Shown: positions 32,224-40,693 of the stretch, in pieces
How positions within the stretch are numbered: position 1 is the stretch's first letter
Layout of the letters: the number at the start of each line of letters is the position of its first letter
Assembly (NCBI GenBank): GCA_963739355.1
Contig: CAVUAD010000007.1
Coordinates: forward strand, 1,178,001 to 1,242,000
Direction: 5' to 3'
Length of the DNA: 64,000 bases
From: JAWVFM01 sp963739355
GTDB lineage: Bacteria > Actinomycetota > Thermoleophilia > Solirubrobacterales > 70-9
Notes under the pieces: generated by a model
Told to the model about the DNA's origin: nothing
Database searches by the model: none
Seen by the model: the letters and a program-made list of their open reading frames with translations, nothing else
Made by a program: the position numbers and the translations under genes

Positions 32224-33665
32224 GCGCCGATCTCCAGGGCCTCGAAGCCGATCGCGGCCTCCAGTGCATGGGCCGCGTCGACCAGCGCGCCCTCGGCGAA
32301 GGCGGGGGCGGCGATCTGAAGGCCGACGGGCAGCGGCGGCCCGCCCGCCGGCGGTTCGGCGAGCCCGGCGGGGATCGAGATCGCCGGCGTCCCGGCCAGG
32401 GACATCGGCACCGTGAAGTAGTCGGACAGGTACATCGCGAGCGGATCGGCGGCGCGCGCCCCGATCTCGAACGCCACGGAGGGCGAGGTCGGCGTCACCA
32501 GGAAGTCCACGGCCTCGAAAGCAGACGCCAGGTCCTGGGCGATCTTCGTCCGCACGCGCTGCGCCTGCCCGTAGTACGCGTCGTAGTAGCCGGCGGCAAG
32601 CGAGTACGTGCCGAGCATGATCCGGCGCTTCACCTCGGCGCCGAAGCCGGCCTCGCGCGTCTCCTCGTACATCGCGGTGAGGTCGCTCGTCCCGGGCGCG
32701 CGAAGCCCGTACCGCACCCCGTCGAAGCGCGCCAGGTTCGCCGAGGCCTCCGCCGGAGCGATCACGTAGTACGCGGAGAGCCCGTGATCGGCGTGCGGAA
32801 GCTTCACCTCCACGATCTCGCCGCCAAGTTCGCCGATCAGGCTCACCATGCGGTTGAAGACCTCCGCGACCCCCGGCTCGACGCCCTCCGCGTCCGCCGA
32901 GAAGTCCGCGGCGACCCCGAACCGAAGGCCGCTCAGGTCGGTCCTGGAGGGCAGCCCCAAGTCGCTTCGCAGGCCCACCGAGGTGGAGTCGCACGGGTCC
33001 TTGCCCTGCATCACCTGGAGGAGCAGCGCCGCGTCCGTCACGTCCCTGGTGAGCGGCCCGCACTGGTCGAGGGAGGAGGCAAAGGCGATCATCCCCCACC
33101 GCGAGATCGCGCCGTAGGTCGGCTTCAGCCCCACGATCCCGCAGAGCGACGCGGGCTGGCGGATCGAGCCTCCGGTGTCGGTGCCGAGTGCAGCCGCCGC
33201 GAGGCCGCCCGCCACGGCGGCCGCCGACCCCCCGGACGAGCCACCGGGCACGCGGCCCTCGGCCCACGGGTTCTGGACCGGCCCGTACGCCGAGTTCTCG
33301 TTGGACGAGCCCATCGCGAACTCGTCCATGTTGGTCTTGCCGGCCACGATCGCCCCGGCATCGGTGAGCCTGCGGACCGCGGTCGCGGTGAAGGCCGGCC
33401 TGTGCCCTTCGAGGATCAGGGACCCCGCCGTGGTGGCGACGTCCTCCGTGCAGAAGATGTCCTTCACCGCGATCGGCGCGCCGGCCAGCTCGCCGTCCGT
33501 CCCGGCGTCCGGAGCCGATTCCGCGCGCCACAGGTACGCGCCGAGGTCGTCGGCCACGGCCGCGTAGGCGCCGAACCACTCGGCCGGTGCGAGGTCGCCG
33601 GAGCGGACTCGCTCCACGCCCTCGGCCACCGACAGGCCGCGAAGCTCGGCGGCGTCCTGTGTCAC
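32220..33665 (-). CDS. gatA: Asp/Glu-tRNA amidotransferase subunit A (GatA)
   Basis: Amidase-signature glutaminase of GatCAB, 481 residues. The Ser-cisSer-Lys triad is visible: Lys in GAPIAVKDIFC (about 70), and the serines in VPGGSSGGSAAAVA (about 143-156) and GTDTGGSIRQPAS (about 164-176). The GTG start overlaps the gatC stop as GTGA and its stop overlaps gatB, so all three subunits are translationally coupled. Confidence 0.97.
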   Translation of the reverse strand: MTQDAAELRGLSVAEGVERVRSGDLAPAEWFGAYAAVADDLGAYLWRAESAPDAGTDGELAGAPIAVKDIFCTEDVATTAGSLILEGHRPAFTATAVRRLTDAGAIVAGKTNMDEFAMGSSNENSAYGPVQNPWAEGRVPGGSSGGSAAAVAGGLAAAALGTDTGGSIRQPASLCGIVGLKPTYGAISRWGMIAFASSLDQCGPLTRDVTDAALLLQVMQGKDPCDSTSVGLRSDLGLPSRTDLSGLRFGVAADFSADAEGVEPGVAEVFNRMVSLIGELGGEIVEVKLPHADHGLSAYYVIAPAEASANLARFDGVRYGLRAPGTSDLTAMYEETREAGFGAEVKRRIMLGTYSLAAGYYDAYYGQAQRVRTKIAQDLASAFEAVDFLVTPTSPSVAFEIGARAADPLAMYLSDYFTVPMSLAGTPAISIPAGLAEPPAGGPPLPVGLQIAAPAFAEGALVDAAHALEAAIGFEALEIGA

Positions 33666-33946
33666 GCCTGCGGGGACGGGACGCGGTAGGCGTCGTCGGT
33701 GGGATCGGGCGCCGCGGCCAGAGTCCGCTCGCGTGGCCAGCTCGGCCGTGGCTCGTCGGCTCGAAACACGTTGGCGAGAGGCACCACGTGCGACGTCGGC
33801 GGCACGCCCTCGAGATCGAGCTCGCCGATCAGCTCGACGTGCTCGAGGATCGCCGAGAGCTCCGCCGACATCTTCTCGATCTCCTCCTCCGAGAGGGCGA
33901 GCCTGGCGAGCTTCGCGACGTGCAGGACCTGGTCACGGTCGATCAT
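33662..33946 (-). CDS. gatC: Asp/Glu-tRNA amidotransferase subunit C (GatC)
   Basis: Small subunit of 94 residues that stabilises GatA on GatB. The N-terminus QVLHVAKLARLALSEEEIE and the C-terminal proline-rich tail are family-typical. ATG 33946 lies 6 nt after TACTAT, so it is the head of the gat operon. It is divergent from the GMC oxidoreductase gene with 56 bp between. Confidence 0.93.
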   Translation of the reverse strand: MIDRDQVLHVAKLARLALSEEEIEKMSAELSAILEHVELIGELDLEGVPPTSHVVPLANVFRADEPRPSWPRERTLAAAPDPTDDAYRVPSPQA

Positions 33947-33952
33947 GCGCCG

Positions 33953-33958
33953 ATAGTA
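33953..33958 (-). promoter_or_regulatory. -10 box (TACTAT) for the gatCAB operon
   Basis: TACTAT, 6-nt spacer, ATG at 33946. Confidence 0.55.
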
Positions 33959-33988
33959 CGAACCCTCGGGGGTCCTTGGATGGTCACT

Positions 33989-33994
33989 TAGGAT
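33989..33994 (+). promoter_or_regulatory. -10 box (TAGGAT) for the GMC oxidoreductase gene
   Basis: TAGGAT, 8-nt spacer, ATG at 34003. Confidence 0.5.
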
Positions 33995-34002
33995 GCCGCG
34001 CC

Positions 34003-35931
34003 ATGCTGGGGCCCCGCGAAACTCGAATCCTTCGTGCCTTCGCGGAAGCCATGGCGCCCGCCCTCGGGGACCTCCCGGGGGCGGCGGGGAACGCCGCGGC
34101 GGCGGAGGACCCTGATCGCGTCGACGTCGCCGCCCGGCTGGACGCGTACCTCGCCGCCGTTCACCCGCGCACTCTCCGCCGGATGCGCATGGCCCTCTGG
34201 GCCCTCGAGTTGATGCCGTTCCCGTGGCGGTTCAGTCGCGCCGAGCCCGAGGCGAGACGTGACTTCCTGCGGCGGGCGGAGGCCGATGGCTCGCCCCTCG
34301 CACGCGACGTGATCCTCTTCGTAAAGGTGCTCGCCGGCCTGGGTTACGCAAGCGACGCCCGCGTCGCCGGCCGGGTCGGGTACCGGGCCCGCTGCGTCGT
34401 CGCCGCCGGCGAGCCGCCGCCCTCCGGCGTGGAGCGCCCCCTGGGCGAGCTCGCGCCGCCCCCGGGCGGCGAGGAGTGCGACGTCGTCATCGTCGGCTCC
34501 GGAGCCGGAGGCGCGGCGGCGGCCACGGTGCTTGCCGAGGCGGGCCTGGACGTCGTCGTCCTCGAAGCGGGCCCCTACCTCGATCGCCGTACATACCCCA
34601 CCGAGCCGCTGGCCGCCCTCACGAGCCTCTACCGGGATGGGGGCCTGACCGTATGCGAGGGACGGCCGGCGATCCCGACGCCCGTCGGCCGTGCGGTCGG
34701 GGGCACCACCGTGATCAACTCCGGGACCTGCTTCCGGGCCCCCGAGCCGATCCTCACGCGCTGGCGAAGCGAGCACGGCATCGATTGGGCCACCGAGCTC
34801 GATCCGGAGTACGGCGCGGCCGAGGAGCTGCTCGCGGTGACCCCGGTCGACCCGGAGACCATGGGGCGAAACGGCCAGCTCCTTCTCGAGGGCGCCGAGG
34901 CGCTCAAGGTCGCCCACGAGCCGCTGCGCCGTAACGCGGGCCGCTGCGTTGGCTGTAGCTCGTGCCCGTTCGGCTGCCGTCTGGACGCCAAGCGAGCGAT
35001 GCACGTCTCCTACCTGCCGAGGGCGGTGAGCGCCGGCGCCCGCGTTCGCGCCGGCGTGGAGGCGCGCACGCTCATCTTCGACCGGGGGCGCGCGGTGGGC
35101 GTGGATTGCATCACCAGGCCCGTCCAGGGGCCCGAGCGGCCGCATCCGGTTCGCGCCCGGCGCGCGGTCCTGCTCGCGGGTGGAGCCTTCGGCACGCCCG
35201 AGCTGCTCCTGCGCTCGAGCTTTCGCTCGCCAAGCGGCGAGCTCGGCAAGAACCTCCGGATCCACCCGGCCTGCTGGGTCGGCGCCCGCTTCGACGAGGA
35301 GGTCAGGGGCTGGGACGGCGTCATGCAGAGCTATGCCGTCACCGAGTGGGAGGAGGAGCACGGCGTGCTGCTGGAGGCGACGTTCACGCCGCTGGCCTTC
35401 GGCGCGCAGTGGCTGCCGGGATTCGGCGCCGAGCACCAGCAGCGAGTGCTCGCCTACGACCACATCGCATCCACCGGCGTCCACCTCTCCGACACCTCCA
35501 GCGGCCGGGTGTCGCTGAGCCGCTCCGGGCGCCTGCACACGACGTACCGCCTGAACCGTCGCGACGCCGGCGCGCTGACCTTCGGCATCGCCCGCGCGGC
35601 CGAGCTCTTCTACGCCGCGGGAGCCCGGGAGGTCTATCCGCAGATCTCGGGAGTCTCGACGATCCGGCGGGAACGCATCCCCGATCTCGAGGCCTCCGCG
35701 CCGCCGCGCTCGCACCTGCGCCTCGAGGCGTTCCATCCGATGGGCACGGCAAGGATGGGCAGCGACCCGCAGCGGGCGGTGGTTGGAACGGACGGCGCGG
35801 TTCACGGCGCCGACGGGCTCTACGTCGCCGACGGCAGCCTGATGCCGACCTCGCTCGGCGTGAACCCGATGATGACCATCATCGCGATGGCCTCACGCGT
35901 CGGCCGGCAGATGGCCGAAGCGCTCGCCTGA
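34003..35931 (+). CDS. GMC-family FAD oxidoreductase with Cys cluster (long-chain alcohol oxidase-like)
   Basis: A protein of 642 residues. A helical N-terminal domain (about 1-130) precedes the FAD motif CDVVIVGSGAGGAAAA (159-174). GMC signatures follow: GRAVGGTTVINSG (229-241) and the C-terminal HPMGTARMG with GVNPMMTIIAMA carrying the catalytic region. A ferredoxin-like cysteine run, CVGCSSCPFGC (C315, C318, C321, C325), sits in the middle. The overall layout is that of long-chain fatty alcohol oxidases; a steroid or other alcohol substrate is also possible. No electron-acceptor gene is adjacent. Confidence 0.88.
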   Translation: MLGPRETRILRAFAEAMAPALGDLPGAAGNAAAAEDPDRVDVAARLDAYLAAVHPRTLRRMRMALWALELMPFPWRFSRAEPEARRDFLRRAEADGSPLARDVILFVKVLAGLGYASDARVAGRVGYRARCVVAAGEPPPSGVERPLGELAPPPGGEECDVVIVGSGAGGAAAATVLAEAGLDVVVLEAGPYLDRRTYPTEPLAALTSLYRDGGLTVCEGRPAIPTPVGRAVGGTTVINSGTCFRAPEPILTRWRSEHGIDWATELDPEYGAAEELLAVTPVDPETMGRNGQLLLEGAEALKVAHEPLRRNAGRCVGCSSCPFGCRLDAKRAMHVSYLPRAVSAGARVRAGVEARTLIFDRGRAVGVDCITRPVQGPERPHPVRARRAVLLAGGAFGTPELLLRSSFRSPSGELGKNLRIHPACWVGARFDEEVRGWDGVMQSYAVTEWEEEHGVLLEATFTPLAFGAQWLPGFGAEHQQRVLAYDHIASTGVHLSDTSSGRVSLSRSGRLHTTYRLNRRDAGALTFGIARAAELFYAAGAREVYPQISGVSTIRRERIPDLEASAPPRSHLRLEAFHPMGTARMGSDPQRAVVGTDGAVHGADGLYVADGSLMPTSLGVNPMMTIIAMASRVGRQMAEALA

Positions 35932-35938
35932 GCGCAAA

Positions 35939-35968
35939 GCAAACGGCCGCCCGCGGGCGGCCGTTTGC
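35939..35968. terminator. 30-bp perfect palindrome after the GMC gene
   Basis: Half-site GCAAACGGCCGCCCG and its exact complement give a 30-bp palindrome between the convergent GMC and membrane-protein genes. The AAA/TTT ends make it a plausible two-way terminator. Confidence 0.7.
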
Positions 35969-36012
35969 CGAACCTCTCCTCCCGGAGGCGCGCGTGCGCC
36001 CCGGAGTGGCCG

Positions 36013-36633
36013 CTAAGCGCTGGGAGGCGTACCGCCCGAGCTTGGAGGCGTGCCGCCACCCGAGCTGGGAGGCGTGCCGCCACCCGAGCTGGGAGGCGTA
36101 CCGCCGCCGGAGCCGGGACCGGGGCCGCCCATACGGTCCGAGAGCCGGTCACGCGTGTCCGAGAAGCTCGTGCCCTCGTCCTGCATGGCCATGTAGCCGC
36201 CGTAGGCAACACCTGCCGTGGCGATCAGGCCGAGGAAGACGCCGATCTTGCGAGTCTTGTCGATTCCCGTACCGGAGAGGTTCACGCCGAAATCGGGCGG
36301 CGAGATGATCCGGTAGAGAACAAGGATCACGCAGAGGATGCCGAGCCCGGTCACGATCGCGCTCATCGCGATCGGCAGGCTCACCGACTGACCGCTGGCA
36401 GAGAGATAGGCCATTGCCAGCGCGGCCAGAGCCGTGATGAACAGGATGATGTCGATGAAGCCGAATGACCCCCATGCGTTGCGTGAGCCCTCGACGCTGA
36501 AGCCCCCGACCCCGGCGACGCCTGCGGTCGAGACGCTGAGGCCGAACCACTTGAAGATGAACATGATCAGGATCAGTGCGATTGCCGATCCGGCTGCGAT
36601 CTTCTCTCCCTGGTTCATTTTCGATACGTCCAT
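36013..36633 (-). CDS. Membrane protein with Gly/Pro-rich repeat tail
   Basis: A protein of 206 residues with four hydrophobic helices (about 12-30, 55-77, 85-110, 128-148) and a C-terminal tail of four SGGGTPPS-type repeats encoded by 24-bp tandem DNA repeats. Family unknown. ATG 36633 has GGGGAGAGG about 9 nt upstream; GATACT (36667-36672) may be its -10 box. The tail is cytosolic or exposed, and repeat number may vary between strains. Confidence 0.7.
   Translation of the reverse strand: MDVSKMNQGEKIAAGSAIALILIMFIFKWFGLSVSTAGVAGVGGFSVEGSRNAWGSFGFIDIILFITALAALAMAYLSASGQSVSLPIAMSAIVTGLGILCVILVLYRIISPPDFGVNLSGTGIDKTRKIGVFLGLIATAGVAYGGYMAMQDEGTSFSDTRDRLSDRMGGPGPGSGGGTPPSSGGGTPPSSGGGTPPSSGGTPPSA
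36019..36110. repeat. 24-bp tandem coding repeats
   Basis: About three and a half units of GAGCTGGGAGGCGTGCCGCC-ACCC, encoding SGGGTPPS repeats. Confidence 0.75.
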
Positions 36634-36675
36634 TTGTCTGCCTCTCCCCTTCGGGGTTCGTAGCTGAGTATCAAG

Positions 36676-36711
36676 TGCGCATTTCGCGCAGCGGCAGCCT
36701 ATACCTGCCGC
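36676..36711 (-). terminator. Two adjacent hairpins downstream of folD
   Basis: GCGGCAG-7 nt-CTGCCGC (36691-36711) and TGCGC-ATTTC-GCGCA (36676-36690) lie between the folD end and the next gene's promoter. No T-run. Confidence 0.45.
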
Positions 36712-36757
36712 AGGGCGTTTTTGTGCGCGTTCCTGAGAAATCGACGAAAGAGCGGGA

Positions 36758-37615
36758 TCAACCCGCGGACCGGGCCGTCGCGGCGAGCAGCGTGTTCTCG
36801 AGCAGCATTGCCACGGTCATCGGCCCGACTCCCCCGGGGACCGGGGTGACGGCGCCGGCCACCTCCGCGACGGCGTCGTAGTCGACGTCGCCGACGATGC
36901 CGTCCTCCGTGCGGTTGATGCCGACATCGATCACGGTCGCGCCGGGCTTCACCATGTCCGCGGTGACCATTCGCGGCCGCCCGACGGCCGCGACCAGGAT
37001 GTCCGCCTCGCGGCAGACCGCACCCAGATCGGGGGTGCGGGAGTGACACACGGTGACCGTCGCGTCCGCGTTGGTCAGAAGCCCGGCGATGGGCCGCCCG
37101 ACCAGAATCGACCGGCCGATCACCGCCGCGCTGCTGCCGCTCACCTCGGTCCCGGCGCTCGCGATCAGCTCCATGATCCCGCGCGGCGTGCAGGGGACAA
37201 GGCCCGGGCGGCCCTGCGCCAGCCGCCCGGCGCTCCCGGCCGTGAGGCCGTCGACGTCCTTCGCGGGATCGATGAGATCGATGACCGCGTCCTGGTCGTG
37301 CTGATCGGGTAGCGGCAGCTGCACGAGGATGCCGTCCACCTCGTCGTCGGCGTTCAGCTCGCGAACCAGCTCGAGCAGCTCCACCGGGTCGGCCTTGGCG
37401 TCGAGCCGGTGGTGGATCGAGCGCATGCCGGCCTCCTCGGTGAGGCGGCGCTTGCTCGACACGTACACGTCGGAGGCGGGGTCGTCGCCGGCCAGAACGG
37501 TCGCGAGGCCCGGGACGTGCCCGTCGTGGGCCGCCTTGAACTCGGCGACTCCGGCGGCGACCCGCTCACGAACGCCGGCCGCAAGCGCCTTTCCATCGAG
37601 CACGATCGCGCTCAC
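36758..37615 (-). CDS. folD: Methylenetetrahydrofolate dehydrogenase/cyclohydrolase FolD
   Basis: Bifunctional one-carbon enzyme of 285 residues. The substrate-binding lysine and tyrosine are in SDVYVSSKRR (about 48-57); the motif DGILVQLPLPDQH (about 93-105) and VIGRSILVGRPIAGLL (NADP site, about 164-179) are typical, as is PVPGGVGPMTVAMLL near the end. The start is GTG 37615. Four TCCGCAG repeats lie just upstream, between folD and the pcrA stop. Confidence 0.96.
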   Translation of the reverse strand: MSAIVLDGKALAAGVRERVAAGVAEFKAAHDGHVPGLATVLAGDDPASDVYVSSKRRLTEEAGMRSIHHRLDAKADPVELLELVRELNADDEVDGILVQLPLPDQHDQDAVIDLIDPAKDVDGLTAGSAGRLAQGRPGLVPCTPRGIMELIASAGTEVSGSSAAVIGRSILVGRPIAGLLTNADATVTVCHSRTPDLGAVCREADILVAAVGRPRMVTADMVKPGATVIDVGINRTEDGIVGDVDYDAVAEVAGAVTPVPGGVGPMTVAMLLENTLLAATARSAG

Positions 37616-37623
37616 CGGGGCAC

Positions 37624-37651
37624 CTGCGGACTGCGGACTGCGGACTGCGGA
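37624..37651. repeat. Heptamer tandem repeat (CTGCGGA x4)
   Basis: Four exact head-to-tail copies of CTGCGGA fill the gap between the pcrA stop and the folD start. Confidence 0.9.
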
Positions 37652-37652
37652 C

Positions 37653-39905
37653 TCATCCGACCTTTCGAAGGGGCGCGTAGTCGGCCATCAGCTTGCGCTC
37701 CGTCGCATCGGCGGCGAAGCGCACGACGACCACGTTGCCGGGTTCCACCGCGGTGACGACGCCCTCGCCGAAGCTCGCGTGGACGACGTCGTCGCCGGTG
37801 TGCAGCGCGATCACGTCCGCGTTCGGCTCCTTGCGGGCGGCCGAGGGGGTGAAGGTGGCGCCACCGAGGCCGCCGCCACGGTCCCAGCCCGTCTGTGGCG
37901 CGGCGGAGCGGCGCTCGATCAGCTCCTCGGGAAGCTCGCCGATAAACCGCGACGGCAGGGCGTAGCCCTGCCCGCCGAAGATCCGCCGCTGGCGCGCGCA
38001 GGTGACGTACAGGCGCTCCCGCGCACGGGTGATCCCGACGTAGCAGAGGCGCCGCTCCTCCTCGAGATTGCCCTCCTCCATCGACCGCGAGTGCGGAAAC
38101 AGGCCCTCCTCCATCCCGATCAGGAACACCACGTCGTACTCGAGCCCCTTGGCGTTGTGGAGGGTCATCAGGGTCACGAGGCTCTGCTCGTCGCGCAAGG
38201 AATCCTGCTCGGAGAGGAGACGGATCTGCGCCAGGAACTCCTCCAGCGGACGGTCCTCGGACGGCCCCTCGACCTCGCGGTTGGAGTCGAACTCGCGGGC
38301 CACGCCCACGAGCTCCTCGAGGTTCTCGATCCGGGTCTGCGCGGTGACATCCCCGCGCGCCTCGGCCTCCAGGGCCTCGAGATACCCGGACTCGTGGAGC
38401 ACGGCGTCGAGCAGGTCGGCCACGCTGCCGTTCCGCTCGGCGCGATCACCAAGCGAGGCCATGATATCCGCGAAACGGCCGAGGGCCTTGACGGCTCCCG
38501 CTCCCAGCGACGGGATCGAGGCGGCGCCGGAGAACGCCTCCCAGACGTCCGCTCCGATCGTGTTCGCGTGAGACAGCACGCGGGCCTGGCTGCGGTCGCC
38601 GATGCCGCGGCGCGGTGAGTTCACGATCCGCTGAAACGACACCGAGTCGGCCGGGTTGGCGAGCAGCGACAGGTACGCGACCGCGTCCTTGATCTCAGCC
38701 CGCTCGTAGAACTTGGTGCCGCCGATCACCTGGTACGGGACCTCGTAGCGGACGAGAGTGTCCTCGAGGACGCGGCTCTGGGCGTTCACCCGGTAGAAGA
38801 CCGCGATCCGGTCGCGCGGCACGCCTTCGTCGCTCGCCAGACGCTCGATCTCGCCCGCGACGTAACGGCCCTCCTCGTGCTCGTCCGAGAGCTCGGTGAC
38901 CTTCACCGGCTCACCGCGGCCGGCCTCGGTCCACAGGCGCTTGGGCTTCTGTTCCGTGTTGTGGGCGATGACCGCGTTCGCGGTGTCGAGGATCGTCCCG
39001 GTGGAGCGGTAGTTCTGCTCGAGCTTGACGACCGTTGCGTCCGTGAAGTCGGACTCGAAGTCCAGGATGTTGCGGATGTCCGCGCCGCGGAAGCTGTAGA
39101 CGCTCTGGAAGTCGTCGCCGACGACGCACAGATTCCGGTGCTCCTCGCACAGCAGCTGGAGCAGGCGGTACTGGACCCGGTTGGTGTCCTGGTACTCGTC
39201 GACGAGCACCCAGCGGAACTGGCGGCGGAACTTGTCGCGGACGTCGGGAAAGAGCTGGAGGAGGTCGACGACGCGGACGAGCAGGTCGTCGAAGTCCATC
39301 GCGCTCGCCGCCACCATGCGCTTCTCGTAGAGCGCGTACACCTCGGCGACGGCCTCCTCGAAGCCGGAGCCCTGCGCCTGGGCGTAGTCGTCGGCGCTGG
39401 TCAGGGAGTTCTTCGCCGCCGAGATCTGCGATTTGACCGCGCGGGGCGGGTAGCGCTTGGGGTCGAGCTCGAGCTCCTCCATCGCTCGCTTCACCATCCG
39501 CAGCGAGTCGGCCTCGTCGTAGATCGTGAAGGCGCGCTTGTAGCCGAGGCGCTCGGCGTCCATGCGCAGGATCCGCGCACACGCGGAATGGAAGGTCATG
39601 ACCCACATCACGCGCGACACGCCGCCGACCAGCTCGCTGACGCGCTCGCGCATCTCCCCCGCCGCCTTGTTGGTGAACGTGATGGCGAGGATCTCGCTTG
39701 GCCGTGCCATGCCGGTGGCCAGCAGGTACGCGACGCGGTGCGTGAGCATCCGAGTCTTGCCCGACCCCGCCCCGGCGAGCACGAGGAGCGGCCCGCCGCC
39801 GTGCTCGACGGCCCGGCGCTGGTCGGGATTGAGGTCGCCCAGCAGACGCTCGACCTGGCTGGCGCCAGGCGCGATTGGGGCCCCGAGCTCGGTCTCGCTG
39901 CTCAC
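37653..39905 (-). CDS. pcrA: ATP-dependent DNA helicase PcrA/UvrD
   Basis: Superfamily 1A 3'-5' helicase of 750 residues used in repair and replication. Motifs in order: Q/Walker A LAGAGSGKTRML (about 43-54), Ia ITFTNKAAGEMRERV, Walker B VDEYQDTNRVQ, motif III VVGDDFQSVYSFRGAD (usual GDDDQSIY, with one changed Asp), IV/V region LHNAKGLEYDVVF and VI YVGITRARERLYV. The C-terminus binds polymerase in relatives. GTG 39905 lies 6 nt after TATTCT. It is followed by folD 37 nt later. Confidence 0.96.
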   Translation of the reverse strand: MSSETELGAPIAPGASQVERLLGDLNPDQRRAVEHGGGPLLVLAGAGSGKTRMLTHRVAYLLATGMARPSEILAITFTNKAAGEMRERVSELVGGVSRVMWVMTFHSACARILRMDAERLGYKRAFTIYDEADSLRMVKRAMEELELDPKRYPPRAVKSQISAAKNSLTSADDYAQAQGSGFEEAVAEVYALYEKRMVAASAMDFDDLLVRVVDLLQLFPDVRDKFRRQFRWVLVDEYQDTNRVQYRLLQLLCEEHRNLCVVGDDFQSVYSFRGADIRNILDFESDFTDATVVKLEQNYRSTGTILDTANAVIAHNTEQKPKRLWTEAGRGEPVKVTELSDEHEEGRYVAGEIERLASDEGVPRDRIAVFYRVNAQSRVLEDTLVRYEVPYQVIGGTKFYERAEIKDAVAYLSLLANPADSVSFQRIVNSPRRGIGDRSQARVLSHANTIGADVWEAFSGAASIPSLGAGAVKALGRFADIMASLGDRAERNGSVADLLDAVLHESGYLEALEAEARGDVTAQTRIENLEELVGVAREFDSNREVEGPSEDRPLEEFLAQIRLLSEQDSLRDEQSLVTLMTLHNAKGLEYDVVFLIGMEEGLFPHSRSMEEGNLEEERRLCYVGITRARERLYVTCARQRRIFGGQGYALPSRFIGELPEELIERRSAAPQTGWDRGGGLGGATFTPSAARKEPNADVIALHTGDDVVHASFGEGVVTAVEPGNVVVVRFAADATERKLMADYAPLRKVG

Positions 39906-39911
39906 GGGCCG

Positions 39912-39917
39912 AGAATA
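39912..39917 (-). promoter_or_regulatory. -10 box (TATTCT) for pcrA
   Basis: TATTCT, 6-nt spacer, GTG at 39905. Confidence 0.55.
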
Positions 39918-39945
39918 GCCACGGGTGCGGCGCGGCCGGCCGGGA

Positions 39946-40680
39946 TCAGCCCCCGGCCGAGGACGGGCCGCGCTTCGCGCCGAGCTCCTTGACCTCCGCG
40001 GTCGCGCGCTTCCCGTCGAGCTCCGCCAGCCGGCGCTCCAGCAGGGTCAGCCGCTCGGAGAGAGCGCGGATCGCGTCCGCGACGGGGTCGGGAAGGTGGA
40101 TCCAGTCGGCGTCCGGGCCCTCGACCTTCCTGCCCTCGACGCGGACGGGGTGCCCGGGGTTGCCGACGACGGTCGAGTCGGCAGGGACGTCGGAGACGAC
40201 CACCGTGTTCGCCCCGATCTTGGCGCAGTGGCCAACGGTGATCGGGCCCAGCAGCTTGGCTCCCGAGCCGATCGTGACGTCGTGATCGATCGTGGGGTGC
40301 CGCTTGCCGCGGGCAAAGCCGGTGCCGCCGAGCGTGACCCCCTGATAGATCGTGACGCGGTCGCCGATCTCGGCCGTCTCGCCGATCACCACGCCGGAGC
40401 CGTGGTCGATGAACGGCTCGGCGCCGATCTGGGCCGCCGGGTGGATCTCGACGCCGGTCACCGCCCGTGAGGCATAGGACATCGCCAGCGGCACCAGCGG
40501 CACTCCGGCGCCGTGGAGCGCGTGCGCCGCGCGGTGGACGAGGACTGCCTGCACCCCGCCCCAGCTGGCGAGGATCTCGAGCGAGCCGACGCCCCGCGCC
40601 GCCGGATCGCGGTCGCGCGCCGCGGCGATGTCGCTGCGCACCTCGTGCGCGACCCTCGTGAGTGTGCCCAAGCCCAGCAT
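39946..40680 (-). CDS. cysE: Serine O-acetyltransferase CysE
   Basis: Left-handed parallel beta-helix acyltransferase making O-acetylserine for cysteine synthesis, up to 244 residues. Hexapeptide repeats and the catalytic histidines are visible: GAEPFIDHGSGVVIGETAEIG and GVTLGGTGFARGKRHPTI. The GGAGG ribosome site directly abuts ATG 40680, which is too close; TTG 40671 (MGTLTRVAHEV) has the right 9-nt spacing and may be the true start. It is the third gene of rrf2-cysK-cysE, 13 nt after cysK. The C-terminal tail is longer than usual. Confidence 0.93.
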   Translation of the reverse strand: MLGLGTLTRVAHEVRSDIAAARDRDPAARGVGSLEILASWGGVQAVLVHRAAHALHGAGVPLVPLAMSYASRAVTGVEIHPAAQIGAEPFIDHGSGVVIGETAEIGDRVTIYQGVTLGGTGFARGKRHPTIDHDVTIGSGAKLLGPITVGHCAKIGANTVVVSDVPADSTVVGNPGHPVRVEGRKVEGPDADWIHLPDPVADAIRALSERLTLLERRLAELDGKRATAEVKELGAKRGPSSAGG

Positions 40681-40693
40681 CCTCCGAAAACCC

